29,560 nt of DNA from Diatrype stigma (GCA_022225965.2 JAKJXP020000196.1:1-29560); one strand, 5' to 3'. Shown: positions 1-11,554, numbered from the stretch's first letter. Notes: generated from the sequence alone by a model not told the origin. Translations and numbers: made by a program.

Positions 1-117
1 TGCTGTAGGTGCTGTAGGTGCTGTAGGTGCTGTAGGTGCTGTAGGTGCTGTAGGTGCTGTAGGTGCTGTAGGTGCTGTAGGTGCTGTAGGTGCTGTAGGT
101 GCTGTAGGTGCTGTAGG
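1..117. repeat. 9-bp minisatellite, about 13 copies
   Basis: The window opens inside a nearly perfect tandem array of the 9-mer TGCTGTAGG, about 13 copies, so the left end is not visible. It stops four bases before the target duplication of the transposon-like element. There are no unique spacers between units, so it is not a CRISPR array. Confidence 0.97.
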
Positions 118-120
118 GAG

Positions 121-706
121 TAGTGAAAGAGATCTGATATCAGGGCTATACCGGAATGACTAACAGGGCTATTACCCACTTTGCCAACTGTCAGACCAGC
201 GGTAAATACGCCTACCTATGCAGCCCCCTATTGAAACCACCCATAATTCATACCTATAGCCAACCATTCGGAAGTTGGAACTATATCGTTATTTTGTATG
301 TTCTATATATTACCATAGCATCGACATAATATTAATACAAAAGGCACTGGCATAAGGAGCGCTGGCATAGGGAGCGCTGGTATAGGGGGCGCTGGTACAG
401 GGGGCGCTGGCATAGGGGGCGCTGGCATAGGGGGCGCTGGGTGCTTGGGTCCCGCTGGATCCCGAATTGCTGTATTTCGAATTGCTGCTTCAAAGCAATT
501 AGGAATGGTACGGTATTGGCTTTATGTCGAAGATAATATTATTGATCCGATTATTGTATGCAGAATCTTTAGATTTAGGTAGGTGTTCTAGCATTTGTAT
601 TAGCGAAAGAATTAGCATGTAAGACAACGGCTTAACAGCTGGCAAGGTGGGTTAAAGCCCTATTAATAAAGTTGTTATAGCCCTAATATCAGATCTTTAG
701 TGAAAG
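121..706. mobile_element. Non-autonomous TIR DNA transposon (MITE-like) with target site duplication
   Basis: AGATCTGATATCAGGGCTAT at 130-149 (continuing to 150) is repeated in inverted orientation at 676-696 with one internal mismatch. Outside these ends the 9-mer TAGTGAAAG occurs perfectly at 121-129 and 698-706 as a direct repeat, as expected of a target site duplication; one extra T at 697 leaves an 8-bp reading possible. Subterminal copies of the AGGGCTWT motif lie inside each end (164-173 and, inverted, 654-665), a layout common in hAT elements. The interior (about 570 bp) has no open frame of useful length and carries a 15-bp minisatellite, so it would need a transposase supplied in trans. 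An 8-bp duplication would favour hAT and 9 bp would favour Mutator-like; this is not settled. Confidence 0.68.
344..440. repeat. 15-bp minisatellite inside the TIR element
   Basis: About 6.5 copies of the unit GCGCTGGCATAGGGG. The leftmost copies are the most diverged and the two rightmost complete copies are identical. It is GC-rich in an otherwise AT-rich element. Confidence 0.93.
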
Positions 707-1424
707 GTCGTACTGCTTTATTGTATAATTTGACTTATACGGGCGGACAATATTAATGTATAGGGCAATATCGGCACAGGGTGGATTACATTAAGTTGCA
801 CCTAATTTATATGGGGAATTATGTAGAGAATTTTACATTTAGCTTTTACATTACATTTAGCTTGTCCCTGACCCCAATGGCGAAGCCGTTAAATTGTGGG
901 TCAGAAGGCGATTAGAGCCCTGACGAGTACTAACCAAGAGTATAACTTGGTCGAGCTTGGCCGGTTCCTACATCCTGGATTTCTGGGTGGTTAAGCGCTC
1001 AACCATCGTAGCCTCGCACTATTGGCTCGGAATTCTGCACAGCTCTACCAATCAGCCGCTCTCCCCGGCCCCCTTCGCGCGCGCCAGCGCCTTTGGGTTG
1101 CACCCACTAACATGTTCTAAAATTAGGAGGCGGCATTCCAGCAGGTCGACAGTTCTCATTGGGCCTGGTCCTCGAAGTCTAGCAATACGCCCGCTCCTCT
1201 TCTGGCAAAGGCCATCACGCTCCCATGCCTAATATGGCCTGTGTACGACGTAGTAGCGGTGCATCTGGTGCGTCTGGTGCATCTTGCCGAAGCATCTGCA
1301 CTCGGGACGCTGTGCTGTGGCATGCATGCGGTTATATGCCCCATTCCAGATGTCGAGAGTCGATGGGTCTATCAATGGAAGCGCTCACATTTCCGAGTTG
1401 ACGACATGTTCCCCACGTCTTAAC
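707..1424. other. Spacer with no recognisable gene
   Basis: Only short open frames occur here (for example 957-1232 and 1241-1423 on the plus strand), with no domain, no splice-site support and compositionally random translations. A direct repeat of TTACATTTAGCTT near 834-867 is visible. It could be old transposon debris, but no family is recognisable. Confidence 0.6.
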
Positions 1425-1468
1425 CGCTCTATAGTCGCTCTATAGTCGTTCTATAGTCGCCCGATAGT
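1425..1468. repeat. 11-bp tandem repeat upstream of the methyltransferase gene
   Basis: Four copies of CGCTCTATAGT, the last two diverged (CGTTCTATAGT, CGCCCGATAGT). It lies about 280-325 bp upstream of the start codon, so a role as a repeated regulator site is possible but unproven. Confidence 0.9.
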
Positions 1469-1489
1469 GTCGGTGACTCGCATCATAAA

Positions 1490-1749
1490 CCTACTTCTCC
1501 CAGGCGTGTGGTAGGTTTCAATCCTCTCATCTCCTTCTACTCTTCCTCAAGCTTCCTTGAGGTTGTCTCCAAGTTCAATATATCGGCTTCGTTGATCGAA
1601 GCATTCCAGCTGTTAGGAGCGTCGCTTTCCTAATCATTGTCTTCGAAGACGCTGAGCGTCCTTTTTTCTTTTCCTCGTGTTGTAGTAACACATTTTACTG
1701 GACAATAATACTTTGAACCTCTTCTTTTTATATTTCTTCACATAACAAA
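1490..1749 (+). promoter_or_regulatory. Pyrimidine-rich promoter/5'UTR of the methyltransferase gene
   Basis: CT-rich stretches at about 1522-1560 and 1655-1735 precede the ATG; such tracts are typical of core promoters and leaders of filamentous fungi. The start context ACAAAATG has A at -3. No convincing TATA box or transcription start can be placed. Confidence 0.5.
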
Positions 1750-4700
1750 ATGCCTGAATTACTTCTTTTACCGTCAACCACATATACACCTCCGCCACCG
1801 CAGGCTCGGGGGGCTGGGAGGTCACTTAATACAATAATAGAGGAAGAGTCGGATGAGTCTCAACAGAAGCCCGTAGTGCCTGGGAATCGTCAGGTCCAAG
1901 CCCGTTCATCCAGCGACAAGATAGCGCAATGGTTAACACCTCGGAGCGAACACTTTCCCACGCCGCGTGGATTTCATTTCCTGTCAGCCCCTATCCTACC
2001 TGAGTCTCCCTCGACTGCCTCGTTTGACGAGAGCAACTCACCTTCAACAATCGCTTCGAATGCTTGGAACCGCCAGAGTGTAAGCACTGATGTCACAGAG
2101 TTCGACGATATCTACGATGTGTCTGACGATGACGGCGATGACCTTCGGTCGAAACCTGCGAGAGCATCTTCCCTAAAGCGAGTGAACAGTTCTCGTGCTT
2201 CTACGTCAAGAAACGTCGGCGCCCAGTCGTTGGCATCGCATCGGGGGCTTCCGCAATTGGTGATTCCAGCCCAGTCGGAGGAGAATGTTGTTAACTGGCC
2301 GGACCGGCGCGATTTGAAGAAACTTGCGTCGCCAGTGCCACCCACGCCGCCTGCTAAGGTCGAGATGTCACCGGCAGTGATGTCCTACATACAGGCGCAG
2401 CAAGCCAAGGATGTGCCGACTATATCGGCGCCACCATCTCTGGATGGCAGCTTGAGCTCTGATCAGATGGCGACTATGTCCGCCCCGCCAACACCTATCA
2501 TCGGTGCTGAGGAATGTGCCCATAACGCGGACTGGTCTGGCGTTCAGTTGCAACCTGCCGCTCTAGCCACCTTGCAAGCTTTATCCGGGGCTGACGAGGG
2601 TGATCAGGAGTCTCGGCCAGAACAGGTCATCGAGTTGCCCGAAGGAAGAATACAGGAAATGTCTCAACAAACCCCCCGCGCATTTACTGCTATTCGACCG
2701 GCCTTGAGACTCTCCACCGAACAGCAGCCACAGCAGTCTTTGAACGGTCTTACAAGACTGTCCATCCCATCTCCTGGTGGTTTCTTCTCCGGACTATCTC
2801 CCCGTAGCCGACACACTTGGCATCTGCCAACTATGACTCCTGAGGATGTTGCACCGCCAACATCAACCACAGCCGAGCAGTTCTACCGGTGCCCATGGAA
2901 CCAGTCTGTTCCTCCAATGCCGACTCACTCGTCTCTGCCACCCCCACCTCCTCGTCCCGAATTTTTCACCAACACGCTTCCGACGCCACCACCCATGGAG
3001 CAGATCGTGGAGGTAAGAGAGACTATGTCTGATGGGATCCCCACCGCTAGGCCCGCAGTTCTGGAACAGGTTGTTGAGGCCTGGGATTCTGCACCAGAAG
3101 GCCCCCCTACAGCCCGGCGCATTGAGCCGAGTAAGACTCAGGTCATCTCTCCTATCTCGGCGGAGCCCCTATCACCAAAGGAGGCTGTGGCGGCGACAGA
3201 GATTGTTACGGTCTACGATCCCGAATACGCCGGGAAGCTGCGGGATGAAGCTCTTTCCAACTTAGACCGGACCGAGCTATGGTTGATGGCCCAGAAATCC
3301 TATATGAAGGGCGTTCTGCCTGAAGAGGATGGTGAATCGGAGCCAGAACTTACACCAAAGTCCCCTGAGGTCCCGGTCAAGGAAGAGGCGAAAGCCAAAG
3401 AGGAGTCCGTATCCGACGCGCTTCAGCTGCAAAAGAAGAAGACGGTCCGCTTCTCCGAGATTGTCGTGAAGAGTGACATACCATGCAGCCTGCCTTCAAT
3501 GTTGCTGCGCAAGGAGTCGGCCTACTACCGCGCCTTCCAGGACCACGTGATCAAGTCTCGCAGCCACGACGCCTTCGTGCACCGGCTCCCGCGTTTCGAG
3601 GCCCTCCAGTCCCAGCGCGTCTCCCTCCGCGAAATTCACCGCAATCAGCTGCTCGGCAAGCACCAGCTGAGCGTGGTACCGCAGTCAGCCAAGAAGCGCA
3701 TGAGCGCCAACGTGGCGCGTGGCGACCACATCCTCGCCGAGGACGACCCCGACAAGATCCGCTGCGAGAAGGAGGCCGAGGCCCGCGCCCAGATGGCCCT
3801 CGCCACCTGGCACGTCGGCGCCCTCAAGGCCCTCAACGGCGGCCGCCTGTTCTCCGCCCCCATCGACAAGCGCCTCCGACGCCTGTCCATGCGGCCTAGT
3901 GGAACTAGCAGTGGCGGCAAGGACCGCGCGCGCATCCTCGACCTCGGCGGCCAGGCCACCTGCGACTGGGCGTGGCACTGCGCGCTCGCGTACCCGGCGG
4001 CCAAGGTGTACACGGCGACGACCAAGGCGGCGCGGCAGCTGTCCAACTCGAACATCCGGGGCCCGCCGAACCACCGCCAGGTGGCCGTGGCGCGGCTCTC
4101 GCTGCTGCCCTTCCCCGACGCGCACTTCGACCTCGTGTCGGCGCGCGAGCTGCACGCGGCCCTCAAGTTCGTCGGCGAGAACGGCGCGGACGAGTGGGAG
4201 GCCGCGCTGGCCGAGTGCCGCCGCGTCCTGAAGCCGGGAGGCTACCTCGAGTTCTCCGTCCTCGACTCCGACCTCCTGAACGCGGGCCCGCTCGGCCTCG
4301 CCAAGAGCGTCGAGTTCGGCTTCGCCCTCAAGACCCTCGGCTACGACCCCCAGCCCACCCGCCTGTTCCTCGGCCGCCTCCAGCGCGCCGGCTTCGAGGG
4401 CGTCCGCCGCGCCTGGACCTGCCTGCCCGTCGGATGCAAGAGGCCGAAGGCCGGGCCCCCGGCCGTGCCCTCCAAGGGCCCTACGGCGTCGTCGTCATCG
4501 TCGTCGGCGCCAACTACTTCCACCCCCACCCCCACCCCCAGCGGCAACAACGGCAACACCAGCGGCGACACCGTCGAGCTCGAGGCCATGGTCATGGGAT
4601 CCACGGACGCGGCGGCCGCCATCACCGGCCTCGCGGGCGGCTGGTCCTGGGAGCGCTGGCTCCTCCGGGCCGAGATGGAGAAGATCGCGTCCGAGGGCCG

Positions 4701-4866
4701 GCTGTGCCCGCCCGCGGCCCTGGGGGACCTCCGGCTCGGCACCCCGCAGGAGATGGGCGAGGCGGGCAAGTGCCTCGAGGACGTGCACGACGTCATCGAG
4801 GAGGGGAGGCGCTGCGGCGCGGGATTCCGGGTGCTGAGGGGGTTTGCGAGGAAGCCGGTGGTGTGA
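1750..4866 (+). CDS. Putative SAM-dependent methyltransferase with long disordered N-terminus
   Basis: A single uninterrupted frame of 1038 codons. Residues 1-560 are Ser/Pro/Glu-rich and look disordered, with a proline run near 397-405. A basic, conserved-looking segment follows (about 566-640, beginning KKKTVRFSEIVV). The class I methyltransferase core lies at about 727-880: motif I RILDLGGQATCDW (728-740), LPFPDAHFDLV (about 786-796) and RVLKPGGYLEF (825-835). A Ser/Thr/Pro/Gly insertion (about 914-943) separates the core from a C-terminal block WSWERWLLRAEMEK...GAGFRVLRGFARKP (965-1036). This layout fits the Methyltransf_11-type proteins of ascomycetes; substrate unknown. Motif I is atypical (DLGGQA rather than DxGxGxG). 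Codon use becomes much more GC-rich after about 3480. No intron is needed. The start was chosen for its A at -3 and the absence of an alternative upstream. The family is fairly sure; the enzymatic activity is inferred. Confidence 0.88.
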   Translation: MPELLLLPSTTYTPPPPQARGAGRSLNTIIEEESDESQQKPVVPGNRQVQARSSSDKIAQWLTPRSEHFPTPRGFHFLSAPILPESPSTASFDESNSPSTIASNAWNRQSVSTDVTEFDDIYDVSDDDGDDLRSKPARASSLKRVNSSRASTSRNVGAQSLASHRGLPQLVIPAQSEENVVNWPDRRDLKKLASPVPPTPPAKVEMSPAVMSYIQAQQAKDVPTISAPPSLDGSLSSDQMATMSAPPTPIIGAEECAHNADWSGVQLQPAALATLQALSGADEGDQESRPEQVIELPEGRIQEMSQQTPRAFTAIRPALRLSTEQQPQQSLNGLTRLSIPSPGGFFSGLSPRSRHTWHLPTMTPEDVAPPTSTTAEQFYRCPWNQSVPPMPTHSSLPPPPPRPEFFTNTLPTPPPMEQIVEVRETMSDGIPTARPAVLEQVVEAWDSAPEGPPTARRIEPSKTQVISPISAEPLSPKEAVAATEIVTVYDPEYAGKLRDEALSNLDRTELWLMAQKSYMKGVLPEEDGESEPELTPKSPEVPVKEEAKAKEESVSDALQLQKKKTVRFSEIVVKSDIPCSLPSMLLRKESAYYRAFQDHVIKSRSHDAFVHRLPRFEALQSQRVSLREIHRNQLLGKHQLSVVPQSAKKRMSANVARGDHILAEDDPDKIRCEKEAEARAQMALATWHVGALKALNGGRLFSAPIDKRLRRLSMRPSGTSSGGKDRARILDLGGQATCDWAWHCALAYPAAKVYTATTKAARQLSNSNIRGPPNHRQVAVARLSLLPFPDAHFDLVSARELHAALKFVGENGADEWEAALAECRRVLKPGGYLEFSVLDSDLLNAGPLGLAKSVEFGFALKTLGYDPQPTRLFLGRLQRAGFEGVRRAWTCLPVGCKRPKAGPPAVPSKGPTASSSSSSAPTTSTPTPTPSGNNGNTSGDTVELEAMVMGSTDAAAAITGLAGGWSWERWLLRAEMEKIASEGRLCPPAALGDLRLGTPQEMGEAGKCLEDVHDVIEEGRRCGAGFRVLRGFARKPVV

Positions 4867-5335
4867 GATGGTGTTGAGGTTGGGTGAAGTGGAATAGGGT
4901 GCTTTGTTGTGTGAATGGGATAGATAGATTGCTGGATGTTTGGGTGGATGGATGGCTCCACGGTGAGATGGAAAGGGGGGGAGGGGCAAGGGGAGTTGAG
5001 CTTGTCCGGCGCTTGTTGCCTTGTCGAAGCATGAGAGAATGAGCATGTCGTTACGGCTTTGGTTTGTTTTCAACCCCTTTGGTTCTTTTTGTTCGATGTA
5101 TATGAGAGACGGACGAGATGATATGAGATGATATATAAGATGATACCCTGTGTTAGGCGGAAGTGGGAAAAGGGGGAGAGAGGGCGCAGGCAGGTTCGCC
5201 AGGCCGTTGCCGGGGGAAGGGGCTGGTAGTTGCACAGATAAATCAACAAATGACTTGAAAATTAACATGTTGAGGTTTAATTTACTTGATTTAGTGGTTT
5301 GCATGTGCGGTCTATCTTTGCTCGTCAGTCACCAT

Positions 5336-5354
5336 GGTAGGTAGGTAGGTAGGT
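5336..5354. repeat. (GGTA)n microsatellite
   Basis: About 4.75 copies of GGTA. It is one of many GGTA/TACC runs scattered over the non-coding parts of the window. Confidence 0.95.
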
Positions 5355-6289
5355 TTTTGAGTAACGTTTCCTTCTTTTCATGGTTTTCCTTAGCCGCGTG
5401 TTACTCGATAGTATAACATCCTGCTCTATGCTCTTGTCTTTATATTTGATCTTTCTCCTAGAGGACCTTGGTTATCTCTAGCTTTGGTTTATAGATGACG
5501 TCGATCATGGGAGCTCTTACTACCGTAGTGACAGACCCTTCTTATTCACCCTAGATACCGCAAGGCTTCATCATACCTGTTATCCTGCTCTACTGTTAAC
5601 CACGTGGCTTCTTTGGTGGATAGTTTGTAAACTAGTTATCCCCCCTTGGTACTCTTGGAACTGGAAATAACGTTCTGTATTGAATGACAACTTCAACACT
5701 GTTGTGTCTCTGAAAACGCCCGAGAAGAGGCGACAGACTGGTAGTTAGTGGACTACCGTTGCCGACATTTTGTAAATTTCGGGAAGCAAATGTCAATATG
5801 CCATCAACCCCTATTATCTGGCTCGGGTGTAGTTCCATTCTATCGACTTCTCGAAGCTAGACCATCATTACGGGTGCTCATTCTTACCGGGAAGGCGTGA
5901 ATCTCTGCTCCTTGAACCCATCGTGGTTATTCTTTCTGCCTTCAGATATTGCCAGACGATGTGTCCCTCGCAACTAGTCTCAAGAGCAGGAGGATGAGGT
6001 TATGAGCAAGTCTTACTAAATTTACCTGTCCTACACCACGCTTCGTTTAGGTGGATTATTAAACATCAGTGAGGCGCTCTCTTGACGTTTCTCTAGGTAG
6101 CCCGCGAAAGGAGGTGATAATAATATCATCATAATCATCATCGGGCATTCAGCGTCACATGAACTTATCCACCAGTTTCTCCTCTATTTTCTCTAAGTTC
6201 CTGAGAATGTCCTGTTTATTATCTGATATTCTGAATCTCCGTATGCCTTATGAATAGGTAATTGCTACCGGGACTTTCCTTTCCTTTCC

Positions 6290-6317
6290 TTTTTTTTTTT
6301 TTTTTTTTTTTTTTTTT
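6290..6317. repeat. 28-T homopolymer preceded by TTTCC repeats
   Basis: T28 follows three TTTCC-type units. Read on the minus strand it is A28, which could be a retroposon tail, but no retroelement body or target duplication is visible beside it. A plain slippage tract is equally likely. Confidence 0.95.
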
Positions 6318-9300
6318 CAAAAGCTTTGTGTTTACATCTGAGTGTTACATCTCCAGCAACCGTAGCCGAAGTAAACACGTGAAAATTTCCAAATAAAAAT
6401 CATATATGCTTAGGTAGTAGTACCAACCATTCATCTGTAGGTGTTCTTAGTATGGCCCTATGACCATCCTACCCGCCAATATGAGTGCGATACACATAAC
6501 GAGTGGAGGAACGTGGCAAATCCTCAGCGTTGTAAGAAGCCACGTAGTTGTCTTTTACGAAGCTCCAGTACTCCAGTATCGAATTGGAATACACTATGCT
6601 ATTTTGCCCTAGGATTTTTGACTATTGGCCTCTAGATCCCATCCTATCTACGGCTATCATAGACCACATCTGGTAACCCCTGAGGCGATTTAGGGACCAT
6701 ATAGGCAGTGACAACTGGCTAAAGAGATTACCATTCAATGATGACAAGGGATTTCAGAGGCTTAGGCGTGCTGAGTGCTTACAGTATAACATCCCGTGCG
6801 TCGATTTCTTGGCTTCACTATGTGTTCCTGATGCCTATTGACCTCTGACCTTACCAATGGCTCTTGGTGAACTTTAAGCTATATCTGATACACTATGCAT
6901 ATGCGCACAAGCCGAAAGCTGTAAAACGTATATGTTACTATCACTAGTTGCTGTTGTCGTCCCACGTGTATAAGCTGAAAACAATAATGAGGCCGACGCA
7001 CCAATCATGCTAGCTAGTTGGCAAAGACCCTGCTATCCTACATTATCACAGCGCTTGCTGAGGTGATACCAAGGGGAACCTCGTCTAGATACTAATCATA
7101 TGATCAATTTGTTGGCTCTTTGTAGAGCCTCGAGACCCAACCACACCGACTTGGCAAAAGCCCCCATTTTCTTTTCATGAAAGATACCACCAGAAAGGGG
7201 CAAGCCCCTTTCCTAGGTAGTATAACCTAGCTCGTCAACCCAGAGGGATGGGATTGTAGGTTCCGCTGACTCTGTAGAGCTGTTAGGTATTACTTGACCC
7301 CCAATATGAGGCCCGGAGCGTGGATCGACAGGAGCGACGGCTAGAAAGCGATCAGCTGGCGTGAGCTGAGCCAACAGGTCGTGGGGCGTTCGGGAGGTCA
7401 GGTTCAGGTATCCAACTCTTCATAAGACGGGAACAGCTATAGCCCAGGATCTGCACTTGCCGCGCGCGGAGCACTCGCGAGGAAGGGTGCGCCCACTCCC
7501 AGAAACGGGCAGCGAGTCCCCGATTGGCTCGTTCCGGATTCCCGAGGCTCAAGAGGCGGCTGTATGTTTCTCCTCTGTAGCCGATGCAACGGTGATGGAG
7601 CCGCTGATTGGGAAAGTGATCAGTTATATCCTAACTATATGGTGAGCACAGGCGAGCAAGTACGCTTCAAGCGAGATGGGATGCGCAAATAAGAAGCCAA
7701 CTCGACTTCACTACTACCTACTGCCCCCCTCGGCAGTATCCTTCGCTAATCGAATAGTCAGCCAGCCGGTCAGCCAGCCAGTCAGCCCAGTCATCATGGG
7801 GTATCATCCAAGGGGGCCTGAGCGTGGGGGGCTTCTAGTCAGGTATGTCGCTACAAGAACCCGGGTTCGCGAGGTCCAAACCCTCTTCAGAACCTTTCCC
7901 GACGTGAAACAGGTAAGTGAGTGACCGGCCGACCACATCCGTCACGATCATGCCGGGGGGGACAAAAAAATCGGAAACCGAAATCAGACCAGAATCTGCG
8001 CGGGGAAAGAGGAGCGGGAAAATTCGAAAGCATGTTCAATACCGTTCTCCTTCTTTCAGATTCATTACTACGCCAAAGGCCCACGCATGACCGACCCGAC
8101 GTAGTAATTGCGGAGAGAACAAGATGGGGCGGGCGGGCTGACATGACAATGGCTAACCGGTTAGGGCTGCTGTTACTTATCAGCAGCCAACGCTGCCGTC
8201 GATCACCTGCCCTTGCCGCCTTGGCTCTTCCCATCCGAGCAAGAGGCCCCGAATGTTGGATCTAGGTATACCGTCGACCGTAGCTATAGCACTATATTAC
8301 GATGTCTTCCACCGGCACATCCAAGGCAAGCCCGATCGGCTTGCCGGTATATTCTATCCACCTACCAACAACCTAGACCGCATATTACAATACTATAACT
8401 ACCTAGTAGTCAATATCATCACCGGATCCAACCAAGCCGGCGTGGGGTTTGCGAGTAGCGACCTGGCAGCGTCCGCTCGGCCAACATGGAGGCCGGCATC
8501 GGTGTCAGCCAGCCCGCGATATATCGCCACACCACTTCCAACTTGAACTCGCACCTTCGCGTTAAGGTGATGATCGCTCGCTGACGACCGTTCCGTCAGC
8601 TGTCAGCTCACAGCGGCAGCACCCGCGCCCCTTCGATCCAGCCTCCGGTCTCCATCCGTAGTTATATGACCAAGTAAGCTTATCGTTACATGCGCACATG
8701 CGCGGGGTTGCCTTTATTTTCATAAGCGGCATACATGCCCTCCTCCTTCCCGCCCGCCCCCATATATGTGGGATGAGGAAGAAGGATGGATATGTTCAGC
8801 GCAGGAGAGGTAGGAAGGGAGACGGAGAGATGAATTTATCGGGCCCTTTCTGGTGGTAGATGGCCGAACGAAAAATGAAGGAAAACATGCAAGCCCCGTG
8901 AGGGTAACACAGATAGATATTCGAGCTATCCAATGGAAATGCGAACCGCGACCAGGTCTGAGGAGGTACAGTATTGGGATCAAAGGAAGCGGCGGCGGGC
9001 CTGTGCGCTCGCTGCACTGCACACACATGATTCGGTATGCACTTACGTCGATGCGATGGGAACTACCTACTAGGTATAGTCCAGGATCTCATCCTATCCA
9101 TCCCATTGGGAAGGCAGAAAGGCTCACTCACAGCAGAAGCACAGCAGCGAAGTCCCAGGTATGGCGACACAGACGACGACTAGGTAACCCACCCACACGC
9201 TTCGGTACTTGGGTCCCGAACCGATACCGATGGTATCACAAATCAGATCGAGAAAGAAAAAACGGCGCGGGTCTGCTTGCCTGCCCGCCTGCCTGTCTAC

Positions 9301-11527
9301 CTGCCTGATCGGCTGTCAGCGACCGAGGGGCTGGAACCGAGGGCCCCTTTCTCCTTTGAGCGAAAGGAAGGATCGTCTACTGTCGACTAGTTCATAGGTG
9401 GAAGAGTACCTCACTTCCTGGCTATAACATCAAATGTAGTATAAGTGAATTATAAAAAAGCAGCCCTGGCTCAGCCCACTCCATCCCCACAGTAGGTAGG
9501 CATTCACTAGTTTCAAACTATAGCCAATACCTACCTACACAGGTAGATAGGATATCTTACATGCATCTGTACGTACGGAAGTAGTCATGAAGAAAGTATA
9601 CAGCAGCTATCACGAGGCATGCGGACGAGCCTCACCCCCAGCCCCCCATATATACAGACGTGCGGCAAGCAGACAACATGCGTACGATCGGCATAGTTTC
9701 ATCCATTTTCTGCTATCCGTGAAGAGGGGGACGTCACATATATATCTACATACGTTAATAACATGCCATTGCATATATAGGGTTGCAATCTATCCTGTCT
9801 GTACCGAGGCAGGTAGGTAACTATCAGCGAACTCTCTCCCCTCTTCTCTTCCCCGCACCAACGGGCGGGCGAGAGAGAAGTGAAAGGAAGGGCAGGGCAG
9901 CGAAGGGGACGGAGAGCAGAAATCTGGATATGGACATCGGATGGAGGCCCTTTTCCTTTGGGCGATAGGAAGGAAAGGGGACCACTTTTGCATCGAGGAG
10001 CCGAGCCTCAACAACAACAGCAAGCATGCCGTCGGCGTTTCTTCCCTTCCCCCCTTTCCCCCCTGTGTAATATAACCAGGTATACGTGTATGCACGTGTG
10101 TATGCAAGTCAGCGCTGAAGGGACCAGCTGACCGCTCTGCCGTGCAATAACACCGCACGGAAGACGGCCGCGTCGAGGTCGGGACGCGCACGCTTCGGCC
10201 GACTTGCCACCATGGGTCCGAGCTGGGAGCGCAGCTAGGTAGGTATTATATCGAGGAGTGCAAAACAAAATACTCTGGGCCTAAACCTAGGTTACCATAC
10301 CGTACATATCATGCATATGCTGTCTCACTACGGCGTCCTGCGGAGCTAATACCTAGATGTAGGTGACTATACCATATCACAATGCGAATGCGATAGGCAT
10401 GCTTTTAGGCGTTCTTCAAGCGTGGCCCAAGAAACCGAAAGGGTCTTTTCTGGTAACTAGTGCTGAAGGGAATCCATCCATGCCGGTAGGCAATAGGAGA
10501 TTATTGGCCTCACATATACACACATATATATACATCGCGTAGTGTGTCTAGGTATGAGATAATGCACTGCCGTAAGTCGTCATCGATTCGCCGGCTTCCT
10601 GTATGCCCCATCGAAATCGAAAGCCTTGTGGCGTACGCAGTTCTATGCTTTGTAGTTCGTTCAGGGGCATTTGCTCCGGATTCTTCCTCCAGATGACATG
10701 ACTGGGTGCCTTTCTCGCTTGAGCCTCCTCTTCTTCTCTCGCTCAAACCAGCCGCATTCAGATGCTCGCTCGCTATGGTCTATGTATGCGAGGTAGCCTG
10801 CAGAGAGCTAATGGGGCATTGACTAGCACCAGCACACCATCAGCAGTTCGAGTGCCGTCCCTACATATAATATGCAATGCAATGCATGCATACAGGAATG
10901 CATCAAGTGATAGGCAGACGGGTGAGGAATAAGCAGGTAGTGCACAGGCAGGGCGACGAGAGACCGAGGAGAGTAAGGCCCGCCCAGTCATCACAGTCGT
11001 GAGTACCTAGTGTGTAAGAAGTGACTGACTATCGGGCAATAAATCCCAATCCGGGAATCTATCGGTAGCCGATGCTCCCTCAAGTCCCAGCTAGCAAGCT
11101 GAAAGAACACCCGTACGGGAAGAGAGGAAGGGCATACATATTCACATCGATAGACAGATAGTAGTCTTTCATACCAAGGAGCCCTGCATGCAAATGATGG
11201 GGCATCGGGGCCCAGCCCTCCCCCTCCCTTCCCCCTTCATCGTCCCTTCTCGACGGCGTCCCGCCACGCAAAACCGCCTTCCACCAACGGCCCCGGATGG
11301 CGGAATGGTTCGCTGACAGACCACCAGCCTCCCTGCCGGCTCAGGCCCCTACTTGGCCGAGAGCTGCCTATACATAAGCCGGTGGGCGTGTTCGTTCGCT
11401 CCGTTCACCAAGGCATGCAGGGCAGGGCGAGCGAGCCGTAGACAAATACGTAATGTCTACCTAGGCAATAGTATGCAGGCTGGCTGACAGGCCCTCTCCC
11501 AACTACATAGACGTACGTAGCACTTCG

Positions 11528-11554
11528 TACCTACCTACCTACCTACCTACCTAC
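11528..11554. repeat. (TACC)n microsatellite
   Basis: Almost seven perfect copies of TACC, the longest uninterrupted run of this motif in the spacers. Confidence 0.96.

Noticed and set aside
1..117. CRISPR-like array
   Set aside because: Contiguous tandem copies with no spacers, in a eukaryotic setting. The 18-bp array near the right end was rejected for the same reason.
957..1423. Two short plus-strand frames before the methyltransferase promoter
   Set aside because: No domain, no splice-site support, and one is crossed by an equally long antisense frame.
3483..5304. Long open frames on both strands overlapping the 3' half of the methyltransferase gene
   Set aside because: They arise from the high GC content of that region, have Arg/Pro/Ala-biased translations and no domains.
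7887..8265. 114- and 115-codon frames overlapping on opposite strands
   Set aside because: Mutually overlapping, no motif, translations look like random GC-rich sequence.
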